Shown here: positions 1 to 8,795 of the stretch, piece by piece
Numbering within the stretch: position 1 is the first letter of the stretch
Layout of the letters: each line of letters opens with the position of its first letter
DNA from: JBBRMG01 sp038230955
GTDB taxonomy: Bacteria; Patescibacteriota; Doudnabacteria; UBA920
Length of the DNA: 57,684 nt
NCBI GenBank assembly: GCA_038230955.1
Contig: JBBRMG010000003.1
Span: 1-57,684 of the forward strand
Direction of reading: 5' to 3'
The notes under the pieces: generated by a model
What the model was told of the DNA's origin: nothing
What the model saw: the letters and a program-made list of their open reading frames with translations, nothing else
The model's database searches: none
Position numbers and translations under genes: made by a program

Positions 1-126
1 ATTTTAAACATTGAGGAACTAGCAACAATTTTTCATTTGCCTTTGAGTGGCACCCCGGGGGCAGCGCCTGTTGAGCGAGTGGATAGCAAGAAGTCCCAGG
101 CACCGGTTAATTTGCCTACTGGATAA
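1..126 (+). CDS. C-terminal end of a protein encoded upstream (partial)
   Basis: An open frame enters the window at base 1 and stops at TAA 124-126, giving about 41 residues that end in APVNLPTG. Only the C-terminus is visible. It lies directly upstream of the DUF87/TraG-type ATPase and reads in the same direction. In CPR genomes such ATPases commonly follow a large membrane protein of a type IV-secretion-like locus, so this is probably the end of such a protein (inference). No catalytic motif is visible. The stop codon lies inside the left arm of a 14-bp inverted repeat. Confidence 0.6.
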   Translation: MLNIEELATIFHLPLSGTPGAAPVERVDSKKSQAPVNLPTG

Positions 127-198
127 ACTCTTAGATTTTCGTCGTTGTCCTCGTCGCTCTGCTCCTGCGGATTACTCCTCAAGACTAAGAGTTTATCC
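121..198. repeat. 14-bp perfect inverted repeat (large hairpin)
   Basis: Bases 121-134 (GGATAAACTCTTAG) are exactly complementary to 185-198, with a 50-nt loop rich in TCGTCG and CTCCTG words. The left arm contains the stop codon of the upstream gene. There is no T-tract, so it is not a standard intrinsic terminator. It could be an mRNA-stabilising hairpin or a small palindromic element. Confidence 0.7.
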
Positions 199-243
199 TA
201 GGGACTAATCGACATAGGCCAACAAAACAGTTAAACTTAAACT

Positions 244-2076
244 ATGCCAACAAATACAGATATTACATTCTTTGCCAAAACCAATTTCCGTAACCGGGAA
301 GTGCCTTTTGGTATTCGAGCAGATGACCGCCGGCGCCATATGTATGTCATGGGCAAAACCGGTATGGGCAAAACCACTCTCATGGAAAACATGGTCATTC
401 AGGACATCCGCAATGGTAAAGGAGTCTGCTTTATTGATCCACACGGAGATTCCGTGGTAAAAATTCTTGATTTCATTCCCAATAGCCGCATAAATGATGT
501 GGTTTATTTCAACCCGGCAGATATGGAATTTCCGATCGCCTTCAATATTTTAGAGTCGGTCGATTTAAAATACAAACATTTAGTGGCCTCCGGTTTAATG
601 GGCGTGTTTACCAAAATCTGGGCGAACATGTGGTCCGCCCGTATGGAATATATTCTCAATAATACAATTTTGGCTTTACTCGACAGCCCTGGCAATACCA
701 TGTTGGGAATTGTCCGTATGTATGTCGATAAGAAGTACCGCAAAAAAATTATCGATAATATTAAAGACCCAATGGTCCGCTCATTCTGGGTAGATGAATG
801 GGCCAACTATGCGGAAAAATTCCGGACAGAGGCGGTGGCACCTATTCAAAACAAAGTAGGGCAGTTTTTATCATCTTCTATTATTCGAAATATTGTCGGC
901 CAACCTCGTTCTACCATAGATTTGCGGGACATTATGGATAATAAAAAAATCTTGCTGTTAGACTTATCCAAAGGAAAAGTAGGGGAGGACAACTCCGCTT
1001 TGCTGGGAGCTATGATTATTACCAAATTGCAATTAGCTGCTTTGTCTCGAGTTGACATTCCTGAAGAGCAACGCGAAGATTTTTATTTATACGTGGACGA
1101 GTTCCAAAACTTTGTAACAGACAGTTTTGCTACCATATTGAGCGAAGCTCGCAAGTACAGACTCAATTTAATCATTGGGCACCAGTACATGGGCCAGCTA
1201 ATGCCCGATAAAAACAACACAAAAGTCCGCGATGCCGTGTTCGGTAACGTAGGGACAATGATTATTTTTCGCGTAGGATCTGCAGACGCTGAATACTTAG
1301 AAACTGAATTTGATCCAATATTTACCCCTAACGACATTGTTAATTTACCCAAAGCTCACATTATTTTAAAATTAATGATAAATGGGGTGGCCAGCGAACC
1401 TTTCTCCGCTGTCACATTGCCTCCGATAAGCGATGGATTTAGTGGTAACGCGGAAAAAGTAATAAAAGTATCACGAGAACGTCACGCTAACCCAGCTGCT
1501 GATGTAGAAGAAAAAATTAGTCGGTGGATGGGGGCGGAATTTCACGAACAAAGTGCGGAGTCCGCTAATCAAGAATCAATCCCTACCACTGTTAGCACTC
1601 CTACCAATACCCCCAACCGGGCTAGTGCCTCAAGCACCGCTAGTGCTAGTGCCCCTCGGAGTGCAAACGCCTACGCCCCCCCCATAAGGCGGGTTGAATC
1701 CAGCCCTGGGAGGCGTTATACGGATACTGCACCGAAGCCAGCTCCATTGCCAAAACAACCGGAGCCAAAAATTACCATAGCTGCGAGTGCGGTAGCATCA
1801 TTAAAGACTCCCACGCACTCACCAAAACCACCAGCGCATCATCCGTCAAAAACTACCAATACAGATCACAAACCTAGGGCTAGTAAGCCTCCGACTAAGT
1901 CAGATAACCCTATTTGGCACCAAGCCAATGAAATGGACTCTCAGAAATCTAATGTCTTAACCGAAAATTTGGTTGCGGCAATAGACTCTGCATTTTCCGA
2001 CAAACCTATTGTTCAGGCCGTAAACAATAATAATCAAAAAACTGTAGTTCAACCAGGGGAAGTCCATAAATTTTAA
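244..2076 (+). CDS. Type IV secretion-like ATPase (DUF87 / TraG-TraD family)
   Basis: A 610-residue P-loop ATPase. Walker A (GKTGMGKTT) is near residues 37-45, after the family lead-in RRHMYVMG. An FIDPHGD strand lies near 66, and Walker B (LYVDEFQ) near 281-287 is followed by a TraM-recognition-like segment (SEARKYRLNLIIGHQY). The last ~190 residues are Pro/Ser/Ala-rich and probably disordered. The family couples or drives DNA or protein transfer at the membrane. In CPR it is often linked to type IV pilus or conjugation-like machinery, but no VirB partner is visible here. No strong Shine-Dalgarno precedes the ATG. The gene is convergent with trxA over a shared terminator. Substrate is unknown. 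Confidence 0.8.
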   Translation: MPTNTDITFFAKTNFRNREVPFGIRADDRRRHMYVMGKTGMGKTTLMENMVIQDIRNGKGVCFIDPHGDSVVKILDFIPNSRINDVVYFNPADMEFPIAFNILESVDLKYKHLVASGLMGVFTKIWANMWSARMEYILNNTILALLDSPGNTMLGIVRMYVDKKYRKKIIDNIKDPMVRSFWVDEWANYAEKFRTEAVAPIQNKVGQFLSSSIIRNIVGQPRSTIDLRDIMDNKKILLLDLSKGKVGEDNSALLGAMIITKLQLAALSRVDIPEEQREDFYLYVDEFQNFVTDSFATILSEARKYRLNLIIGHQYMGQLMPDKNNTKVRDAVFGNVGTMIIFRVGSADAEYLETEFDPIFTPNDIVNLPKAHIILKLMINGVASEPFSAVTLPPISDGFSGNAEKVIKVSRERHANPAADVEEKISRWMGAEFHEQSAESANQESIPTTVSTPTNTPNRASASSTASASAPRSANAYAPPIRRVESSPGRRYTDTAPKPAPLPKQPEPKITIAASAVASLKTPTHSPKPPAHHPSKTTNTDHKPRASKPPTKSDNPIWHQANEMDSQKSNVLTENLVAAIDSAFSDKPIVQAVNNNNQKTVVQPGEVHKF

Positions 2077-2107
2077 GGGCTAACATTAAAACTTAAACAG
2101 TTAAAAA

Positions 2108-2141
2108 AACCACCTCTGGTAATAACCGAAGGTGGTTTTTG
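2108..2141. terminator. Bidirectional intrinsic terminator between the ATPase and trxA
   Basis: The arms AACCACCT (2108-2115) and AGGTGGTT (2130-2137) form an 8-bp stem with T-rich sequence on the plus strand and the A-tract needed for the minus strand. It sits between convergent stop codons and can serve both genes. Confidence 0.85.
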
Positions 2142-2155
2142 ATCATGTAAATTAG

Positions 2156-2479
2156 CTAGCTTAAATGTTTGGCAATTTCGGCCTCAATTGTGGCTTTCGG
2201 AGCGGCTCCAACAATTTCACCCACTAATTGGCCCCCTTTGAAGAATTTCATAGTAGGAATGCTCATAACATTATAGCGGCTGGCAAGTTCGCCGTGGGCA
2301 TCGACATCAACTTTACCAACTTTAAGCTTTCCTTCATAATCATGCGAAATTTCTTCAATAATTGGCCCTAATACCTTGCATGGACCGCACCATTCTGCCC
2401 AAAAATCGACAATTACGGGCAAGTTGGACTGCAGCACTTCGCTATCAAAGTTTTGTTCGTTTAGTTCAATTTTAGTCAT
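2156..2479 (-). CDS. trxA: Thioredoxin
   Basis: A 107-residue protein, the usual length for thioredoxin, with the redox motif WCGPC near residues 31-35 and the cis-proline loop SIPT near 76. It reduces cytoplasmic disulfides; its reductase is not in this window. The ATG has no Shine-Dalgarno at normal spacing; the only GGAGG lies inside the promoter spacer. TTGACA (2509-2514), a 17-nt spacer and TAATGT (2486-2491) end 6 nt before the start codon, suggesting a leaderless mRNA. It diverges from the D,D-carboxypeptidase gene and shares its -35 region. Confidence 0.96.
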   Translation of the reverse strand: MTKIELNEQNFDSEVLQSNLPVIVDFWAEWCGPCKVLGPIIEEISHDYEGKLKVGKVDVDAHGELASRYNVMSIPTMKFFKGGQLVGEIVGAAPKATIEAEIAKHLS

Positions 2480-2485
2480 GAATTA

Positions 2486-2535
2486 ACATTACCTCCAGAC
2501 AGCCACTTTGTCAACGGAACATTATTCCGTATAAT
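2486..2535. promoter_or_regulatory. Back-to-back promoters for trxA and dacA sharing one -35 region
   Basis: Rightward: TTGTCA (2508-2513), 16-nt spacer, TATAAT (2530-2535), 6 nt before the GTG at 2542. Leftward: TTGACA (reverse complement of 2509-2514), 17-nt spacer, TAATGT (reverse complement of 2486-2491), 6 nt before the trxA ATG. The -35 hexamers overlap by five bases, so polymerase could occupy only one direction at a time. Confidence 0.7.
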
Positions 2536-2541
2536 ACAAAG

Positions 2542-3573
2542 GTGAATACAGAGGTGAAAATAAAACACAGTATGCTCCATCAGGTTTCTAAAACTCAGAC
2601 AAAATACCATCGCATAATTTTCGGCGGCGCTATTTTTTCCGTAGTCATCTTACTTTCACTTGCAATGCCTCTTCACACTAGCATAGCTCCGTCATTAACA
2701 ATGACGGGGGGCAGTCTAGGGCTAAGTCCTAAGGTCTTAGGTGTGACCGACGGGACACAAAACTTAATACGAGGACAAGGGCAAACCTTAGAAATAGCGG
2801 CAGCCAAACCATTATTGCAAGTTCAGTCAATTTCTTTGAGCGGGGCAAACGCCAAAAGTATACTGATTTATGATGTGGCCACGGGTAGCATATTAGCGGA
2901 AAAAAATCCTAAATTTCCCCTACCTATTGCCAGCCTAACCAAATTGATGACAGCTTTTGTATCTTACAACCATTCCAATTTTAATGAGTCCGTAACAATA
3001 ACCGGTGATGGGGTATTAAATGTTAGCCCAACGCTTGGGCTAAAACCAGGAGAAGTGGTGACCACAGGAGATTTATTTAACAGCATGATGGTTGGTTCCG
3101 CTAATGATGCAGCGCTGTCTTTGGCCACTTACATATCACATAAAACAGGTACAAAATTTTCAATACTCATGAATGATACCGCGCTTGAGCTTCACATGAC
3201 GGATAGTCATTTTAGCAACCCTATGGGCTTTGACAGTGACACCAATTACTCTACTGCCGAAGATCTGAGGCTATTAGTCGATGCGGCTCGGCGCTATGAA
3301 GCTTTTTCTCTGATGGGACGGAAAACAAATTACAGTTTTGCAAACCAAAGTGGTCGGCGGTATGCAGTCAGAGCGACTAATACGTTACTTGCCGATCCCG
3401 AGATTTCAGCTATCAAAACAGGATTTACCCCTGAGGCGCAAGGATCAATGATTACAGAAATCAATCATAATAGCCACATTTTTATCATAATCCTTATCGG
3501 TAGCCCTAGTCGTGAACAAGATACCTTATTTTTGAAAAAAGAAATTATCAGCAATTATCATTGGGCTGAGTGA
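2542..3573 (+). CDS. dacA: Serine-type D-alanyl-D-alanine carboxypeptidase (PBP5/6-like)
   Basis: A 343-residue penicillin-binding protein of the S11 type. A membrane anchor lies near residues 24-43, followed by an extracellular domain with SLTK (131-134, nucleophile Ser), SAN (186-188) and KTG (292-294). It trims the terminal D-Ala from peptidoglycan pentapeptides. There is no large C-terminal domain, so this is a minimal form. The start is taken as GTG at 2542, only 6 nt after the -10 box, implying leaderless translation. An in-frame GTG at 2554 and ATG at 2572 are alternatives. It heads the envelope-gene block; mraY follows in 27 nt. Confidence 0.92.
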   Translation: MNTEVKIKHSMLHQVSKTQTKYHRIIFGGAIFSVVILLSLAMPLHTSIAPSLTMTGGSLGLSPKVLGVTDGTQNLIRGQGQTLEIAAAKPLLQVQSISLSGANAKSILIYDVATGSILAEKNPKFPLPIASLTKLMTAFVSYNHSNFNESVTITGDGVLNVSPTLGLKPGEVVTTGDLFNSMMVGSANDAALSLATYISHKTGTKFSILMNDTALELHMTDSHFSNPMGFDSDTNYSTAEDLRLLVDAARRYEAFSLMGRKTNYSFANQSGRRYAVRATNTLLADPEISAIKTGFTPEAQGSMITEINHNSHIFIIILIGSPSREQDTLFLKKEIISNYHWAE

Positions 3574-3585
3574 TCATAAATGTGT

Positions 3586-3591
3586 TATAAT
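3586..3591 (+). promoter_or_regulatory. -10 box for mraY
   Basis: TATAAT lies 9 nt before the mraY ATG. The best upstream match (TTGGGC, 3561-3566) has a 19-nt spacer and is weak. It overlaps the dacA-mraY gap, so mraY may have its own nearly leaderless transcript in addition to readthrough. Confidence 0.5.
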
Positions 3592-3600
3592 TAACATATT

Positions 3601-4641
3601 ATGTCCTCAATAATTCTGACCAAAATTTCCATTCTGACATCAATGGCTTTTCTTAGCGCGTTATTAGTTACGCCTCTTCTAACCAATTTTTTATATAAAT
3701 ATAAACTAGGTAAAAACATTCGCAGTGGGCCCGAAACTCCATTATTTACTAAAATGCACGCTGCAAAAAAGGGGACACCAACAATGGGTGGGGTACTAGT
3801 TTGGGGCACAGCTGCATTATTAGCCGCAATGTTTTGGTTTTTGGACAGAGTACTCAATCTCAATGTGTTTCATGGGGTCAATTTCTTAACACGTCGAGAA
3901 ACATTGTTGCCACTCGGGGCAATGGTTGGCGCTGCTTTAGTTGGTTTAGTGGATGACTTTTTAGATATTAGGCAGCGCGGTCATGCAGGACGAGGAATTG
4001 CTTTTCAATTTAAAGTGTTCTTGTACATGCTTGTGGCCATCATTGGGGCGTGGTGGTTCTATTTCAAGCTTGGCTATAACTATGTGCACGTCCCATTCTT
4101 AGGCAATATTTTCTTGGGTGTGTGGTTTATACCTTTCTTCATACTGGTCGTGGTCGGTACTAGCTTTGCAGTTAACGAAACAGATGGCTTGGACGGCTTA
4201 GCAGGAGGAGTGCTACTAATCTCATTTTTTTGTTATGCCATAATTGCATTTATGCAAGGACGAGAAAATCTGGCTAGCCTATTAGCTGTGATAATCGGCG
4301 GCCTCCTAGCTTTTTTATGGTTTAATGTCTATCCGGCTCGATTCTTTATGGGAGATACCGGATCAATGGGATTGGGAGTATTGCTGGCTATCGTGGCCTT
4401 TCTCACAAATAGCGTTTTGCTGTTGCCCATTATTGGTTTTATTTTTGTCATTGAAACTGTAAGCGTAATGCTACAAATATTCTGGCGAAAAGTTTTCAAG
4501 AAAAAGCTGTTTTTATCAACCCCCCTCCATCATCATTTTGAAGCACTGGGTTGGCCAGAGTCAAAAGTGACTATGCGATTTTGGATAATTTCAGCCGTGA
4601 CAGGAATTATTGGTGTAGTGATATTCTTTTTAAATTTTTAA
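3601..4641 (+). CDS. mraY: Phospho-N-acetylmuramoyl-pentapeptide transferase (MraY)
   Basis: A 346-residue polytopic membrane enzyme that transfers phospho-MurNAc-pentapeptide to undecaprenyl phosphate, making lipid I. Family signatures visible: KKGTPTMGG near 58-66, the catalytic-region aspartates LVDDFLD near 117-123, NETDGLDGLAGG near 194-205, and the His-rich LHHHFE near 309-314. About ten hydrophobic segments are seen. Length is normal for MraY (about 320-360). It lies between a D,D-carboxypeptidase and an amidohydrolase/murD pair, consistent with a murein gene cluster. Confidence 0.96.
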   Translation: MSSIILTKISILTSMAFLSALLVTPLLTNFLYKYKLGKNIRSGPETPLFTKMHAAKKGTPTMGGVLVWGTAALLAAMFWFLDRVLNLNVFHGVNFLTRRETLLPLGAMVGAALVGLVDDFLDIRQRGHAGRGIAFQFKVFLYMLVAIIGAWWFYFKLGYNYVHVPFLGNIFLGVWFIPFFILVVVGTSFAVNETDGLDGLAGGVLLISFFCYAIIAFMQGRENLASLLAVIIGGLLAFLWFNVYPARFFMGDTGSMGLGVLLAIVAFLTNSVLLLPIIGFIFVIETVSVMLQIFWRKVFKKKLFLSTPLHHHFEALGWPESKVTMRFWIISAVTGIIGVVIFFLNF

Positions 4642-4647
4642 GATAAT

Positions 4648-6216
4648 ATGTATTCCCAAATAATAAAAAATGCGTTGCTGATTGATGGCTCTGGCTCTCC
4701 GGAACGCCACTGCGATATCGCAATTCAGGATGACAAAATTGTAGCTATCGCAGATAAAATTGAGACTAGCTCACATGAATTTATTGATGCAAAAGGCAAA
4801 ATAGTGGCCCCTGGATTCATTGACACACAAAATCACAGTGATAGTTACTGGCAACTCTTTGATAACCCCAGCCTGAATAGCATGATTGCGCAAGGATATA
4901 CAACTGTATTCACAGGACAGTGTGGGGCCAGCTTAGCCCCATTGCTTTCCCAAGAAGCATTATTATCGCTTCAAAAATGGCATAACCTTGAAGGCACCAA
5001 TATTAATTGGCAAACATTTGGGGAATTTGCTGGGGCTATGTCGGAACGCCGCTTTGGTTGCAACATTGCCAGCTTTGTTGGTTATTCCACATTACGACGT
5101 GGTTTAAAGGGCGATAACACTGAGCCAATTACTAATGAAGAACTAAAAGCTTTGAAGCAGGCGTTACACAATGCGATAGACCAAGGGGCTTTTGGCTTAT
5201 CAACCGGATTGGCCTATTCTCATGAAGTAAGGACATCTGACCTTGAATTGTATGAACTCGCCGAAGTATTAAAAGCCACCAATACGAGTATGTCTATCCA
5301 TTTACGGGATGAGGGCGAATCCGTGGTGGAAAGTGTTCGTGAAGCCATCGCTATTGCTCAGCGCGCCGAAATACCTATAAAAATTTCGCACTTAAAAATT
5401 TGTGGATCAAAAAATTGGCGTATGACCAGTGAAGTATTGGCCGAACTCGACAATGCTTGGCATCAAGGGGTGCGTATTCATTACGATGCATATCCGTATA
5501 CTTCAATATGGCAAGTTTTGTACAAATATTTACCCACATGGGCTATTCAGGGAGGGCGCCATGTAATGCTTAATCATTTGCATAACCCCACGCAACGGAA
5601 TAAAATCCTGTCTTACTTAAATGAGCATGGGGATATAAAAAATTTGATTATTGCTTCAACTTCAGCCGGTTTGCACGTCACTGGAAAATCTATTGGCAAA
5701 CTAGCCGCCGACATGGAAGTATCTAGCGAAGAAGCGCTATTAAATATTGTAGAAAATGGGGGCAGTGAAATTTCAGTATTCGATAACTGCTTGGATGAAG
5801 GGAGCGTAGCAGAGTTGACTAATCACCCATTAAGTTTTATTGCAACTGATGGAGCTGGTTTTCCTCTAAAAAGTCAACGTGACAAATTAGTCCATCCTCG
5901 ATGTTTCGGCACGGCTCCGAAATTTTTACGTGGGGTGATTGACAGCGGTAAAATTTCATTACCGGAAGCTATTCGTAAACTTACCAGTGCTCCGGCAGCA
6001 GCTATGGGTTTAAGTAATCGAGGCACAATTAAAGCCGGCAATTTTGCTGATCTTGTTTTGTTTGATCCCCAAACCATTCGCGATCGTGCTACCACTTCCA
6101 ATCCATATCAATACGCTGAGGGCATAGAAGCTGTGTGGGTCAACGGAAAGATTGCTGTGCGCAATGGACGACCAGTAGAAATACTCGCGGGAAAGTTTAT
6201 TCGAAAGAACACATGA
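4648..6216 (+). CDS. N-acyl-D-amino-acid deacylase-like amidohydrolase
   Basis: A 522-residue metal-dependent amidohydrolase resembling D-aminoacylase. Visible elements: PGFIDTQNHSD near 54-64, a metal Cys in GQCG near 92, His in IHLRDEGE, His in KISHLK, and a late catalytic Asp in ATDGAG. In typical family members the first motif is HxH; here the first His is Gln (DTQNHSD), so one metal ligand seems lost while the Cys/His/His site is kept. The family removes acyl groups from N-acyl-D-amino acids. Placement between mraY and murD, with an ATGA overlap to murD, suggests a role linked to D-amino acid or peptidoglycan turnover (inference). Exact substrate is unknown. Confidence 0.8.
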   Translation: MYSQIIKNALLIDGSGSPERHCDIAIQDDKIVAIADKIETSSHEFIDAKGKIVAPGFIDTQNHSDSYWQLFDNPSLNSMIAQGYTTVFTGQCGASLAPLLSQEALLSLQKWHNLEGTNINWQTFGEFAGAMSERRFGCNIASFVGYSTLRRGLKGDNTEPITNEELKALKQALHNAIDQGAFGLSTGLAYSHEVRTSDLELYELAEVLKATNTSMSIHLRDEGESVVESVREAIAIAQRAEIPIKISHLKICGSKNWRMTSEVLAELDNAWHQGVRIHYDAYPYTSIWQVLYKYLPTWAIQGGRHVMLNHLHNPTQRNKILSYLNEHGDIKNLIIASTSAGLHVTGKSIGKLAADMEVSSEEALLNIVENGGSEISVFDNCLDEGSVAELTNHPLSFIATDGAGFPLKSQRDKLVHPRCFGTAPKFLRGVIDSGKISLPEAIRKLTSAPAAAMGLSNRGTIKAGNFADLVLFDPQTIRDRATTSNPYQYAEGIEAVWVNGKIAVRNGRPVEILAGKFIRKNT

Positions 6217-7652
6217 CCCCAACAGATCTCCAAAATAAAAAAGTGGCGATTTTAGGTTACGGGCAAGAAGGCCAAGCTGTTCTCCGCTACCTCGTAAAGC
6301 ACGGCATTAAACCCGTGCTGTTTGATCAGCAGGAGTCAGATAAGTTTCCAACCACCCTTATACAAGAGCTAGACGCGCAAGGCATTAGGCAAATACTCGG
6401 CCCTGAATGTCTAGACGAGCTAGAAGGTTTTGACGTGGCTTTCCGTAGTCCCGGACTGTGGCGACTAACACCAGAATTATTAAAGGCAGAAAAGACAGGA
6501 TTATTGATAACGAGTCAGATTATTTTTTTTATGAGCCAATGGCGCAATCGTGTAATTGGTATAACCGGCACTAAAGGCAAGGGAACTACATCAGCATTAA
6601 TTTATCATATTGTGAACGAGGGTATAAAGCGTTCTCAATTCCGAAGCCATACCATGATTACGGACCATTCCCAAGTTTACCTCACGGGCAATATCGGCAA
6701 AATTCAGCCTCTTGATATAATTGATGAATTGAAACCAGATGATATTATTATTTATGAAATGTCTAGTTTTCAGCTGCAAGATTTACACTTTAGTCCCACA
6801 ATTGGAGTAATTTTAATGATTACATCTGAACATTTAGATCATCATGCGAGTATGGCGGAGTATCAAACGGCTAAGTCTTCTATTGCCGCTTACCAAGGCC
6901 CCAAAGACACCATAATTGTCAACGCTGACTTCCCGGCATCTGAGAACGTAGGGAAACTCAGCAAAGGAAATAGATTGTATTTTAGCGCTGAGCATTCGGT
7001 AGACATGGGCGGATTTATTAACAACAACCAAATTATTATTACCGATCTATCTGTAGCTAAAACCCATTCATTTAGCGTGCCAACAGACACCGTGCCCCTG
7101 AAAGGAGTCCATAATTCCACCAATGCGACGGCCGCCATTTTAGCCAGCCTAATTGCGGGGGTCAGTGAATCATCCATAGAAAAAGCTATTTCGACTTTCG
7201 TAGGACTGCCACATCGCCTGCAACTAATCACAGGGCCAAAGGATATAGAATTTTACGACGATTCTTTTGCCACCGTTCCAGAGAATACTATCGCCGCTTT
7301 AAATTCATTTACGCAACCCGTTATTCTAATTTTAGGCGGTTCAGACAAGGGGGCAGACCTTAGTCCGTTAACCAAGCAAATTGCCCAGCACTCCAATATA
7401 AAAAGCGTATTTCTCGTTGGCACTGTGATGGCACCAAAGATAAAAGCATTATTACAACATAATAATTACACAGGACTTACCAAAGACGGTTTTGCCGATC
7501 TTGAATCAGCCATGAAAGAGATAAAAACTATAGTGAAGCCGGGAGATATAGTACTACTTAGCCCTGCCTGTGCTTCTTTTGACTCCTATACTAACTATGT
7601 CGAACGAGGAGACCATTTTCAAACACTTGTGAGAGAGTGGGCAAAACTCTAA
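6213..7652 (+). CDS. murD: UDP-N-acetylmuramoyl-L-alanine--D-glutamate ligase (MurD)
   Basis: A Mur ligase of 479 residues from the ATG at 6213, which overlaps the previous stop (ATGA); a longer in-frame extension is less likely. The N-terminal dinucleotide-like fold starts VAILGYGQEG, followed by the ATP-binding loop GITGTKGKGTT near 111-121, the central NxHNxTNATAA-type segment (GVHNSTNATAA) and a C-terminal domain with ILGGSDKGAD. It adds D-Glu to UDP-MurNAc-L-Ala in the cytoplasm. It is followed by the ftsW-like gene in 18 nt. Confidence 0.93.
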   Translation: MTPTDLQNKKVAILGYGQEGQAVLRYLVKHGIKPVLFDQQESDKFPTTLIQELDAQGIRQILGPECLDELEGFDVAFRSPGLWRLTPELLKAEKTGLLITSQIIFFMSQWRNRVIGITGTKGKGTTSALIYHIVNEGIKRSQFRSHTMITDHSQVYLTGNIGKIQPLDIIDELKPDDIIIYEMSSFQLQDLHFSPTIGVILMITSEHLDHHASMAEYQTAKSSIAAYQGPKDTIIVNADFPASENVGKLSKGNRLYFSAEHSVDMGGFINNNQIIITDLSVAKTHSFSVPTDTVPLKGVHNSTNATAAILASLIAGVSESSIEKAISTFVGLPHRLQLITGPKDIEFYDDSFATVPENTIAALNSFTQPVILILGGSDKGADLSPLTKQIAQHSNIKSVFLVGTVMAPKIKALLQHNNYTGLTKDGFADLESAMKEIKTIVKPGDIVLLSPACASFDSYTNYVERGDHFQTLVREWAKL

Positions 7653-7670
7653 AACTCAACTTCGCACAAA

Positions 7671-8771
7671 ATGAACAAAGCAAAAACAAACCGAGTAGAC
7701 TACATATTTCTAGGGCTAACCATGGCGATTTTAGTAGTGGGTCTTTTGGTGCTATCCTCAGCCTCAACCGTAGAATCTTATAATAATTTTGGAACCACTA
7801 CGTACTACTTCATGCATCAGTTGCTATATGGATGCTTAATTGGTTTGGTGGCAATGGCTATTATTAGTAAAATTGATTACCACTACTGGCAAAAATTTAT
7901 TATCCCTGCTATCATCACAAGCATTATTTTACTCATTTTAGTAAAAGTTCCGCATATTGGATTTAGCGCTAAGGGAGCTTCGCGATGGATTCATTTGGGA
8001 CCAATTTTTTTCCAACCGGCAGAAATTGCTAAACTGGCTGTGATTCTTTTCACAGCAGGATGGTTAAGCAAGACAGGCAGGCACTCCTCCTTCAAGCTTG
8101 GGCTATTGCCAGCATTGGCCGTGATAGGCGTAATTGGCCTGATGACATTATGGCAACCTGATTTAGGCAGTATGTTGTCTATTGTATTAACAGCGGCCAT
8201 TATGCTATTTGTAGGGGGAGTATCAATTAAACAATTAGGGACAGTGGCCGGAGCAAGCGCCTTAGCCCTATTAATTATAATTAAAATTGAGCCGTACCGA
8301 GCTCAACGTCTGACTACTTTTTTAAATCGCACCACGGATCCTCTCGGTATCGCTTATCATATTAACCAAGCGATATTAGCTATTGGAAGTGGGGGATGGT
8401 GGGGCTATGGCTACGGATTATCGCGGCAAAAGCATAACTATTTACCCGAAGCCATTGGGGATTCCGTATTTGCCATTATGGCGGAAGAACTCGGCCTAAT
8501 TCGGGTGCTGGCCATAATTACTTTGTTCTTAGGGTTTAGTTTGCGCGGCATTAAAATTGCCACTGAAGCCCCCGATAGATTTGGCAAAATATTAGGATTT
8601 GGAATTATGGCCGGGATAATAGTTAATGCTATCATAAATATAGGGGCCATTATGGGGCTCCTTCCTCTTACGGGTATTCCGCTGCCCTTCTTTAGTTACG
8701 GGAGTAGTTCGATGATTATTACATTGGCATCGTTAGGAATTGTATTAAACATTTCCCGTTATAAGTCCTAA
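7671..8771 (+). CDS. ftsW: FtsW/RodA/SpoVE-family peptidoglycan polymerase
   Basis: A 366-residue SEDS-family membrane protein with about ten transmembrane segments. Visible family features include GASRWIHLGPIFFQPAE near 102-118, WQPDLGS near 161-167, and the C-terminal LTGIPLPFFSYGSSS near 330-344. SEDS proteins polymerise glycan strands from lipid II, with FtsW at the septum and RodA along the wall. The murD-ftsW order of the dcw cluster favours FtsW, but sequence alone does not separate it from RodA. Confidence 0.88.
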   Translation: MNKAKTNRVDYIFLGLTMAILVVGLLVLSSASTVESYNNFGTTTYYFMHQLLYGCLIGLVAMAIISKIDYHYWQKFIIPAIITSIILLILVKVPHIGFSAKGASRWIHLGPIFFQPAEIAKLAVILFTAGWLSKTGRHSSFKLGLLPALAVIGVIGLMTLWQPDLGSMLSIVLTAAIMLFVGGVSIKQLGTVAGASALALLIIIKIEPYRAQRLTTFLNRTTDPLGIAYHINQAILAIGSGGWWGYGYGLSRQKHNYLPEAIGDSVFAIMAEELGLIRVLAIITLFLGFSLRGIKIATEAPDRFGKILGFGIMAGIIVNAIINIGAIMGLLPLTGIPLPFFSYGSSSMIITLASLGIVLNISRYKS

Positions 8772-8795
8772 CGACATAAAAGAACGCAATAATCT

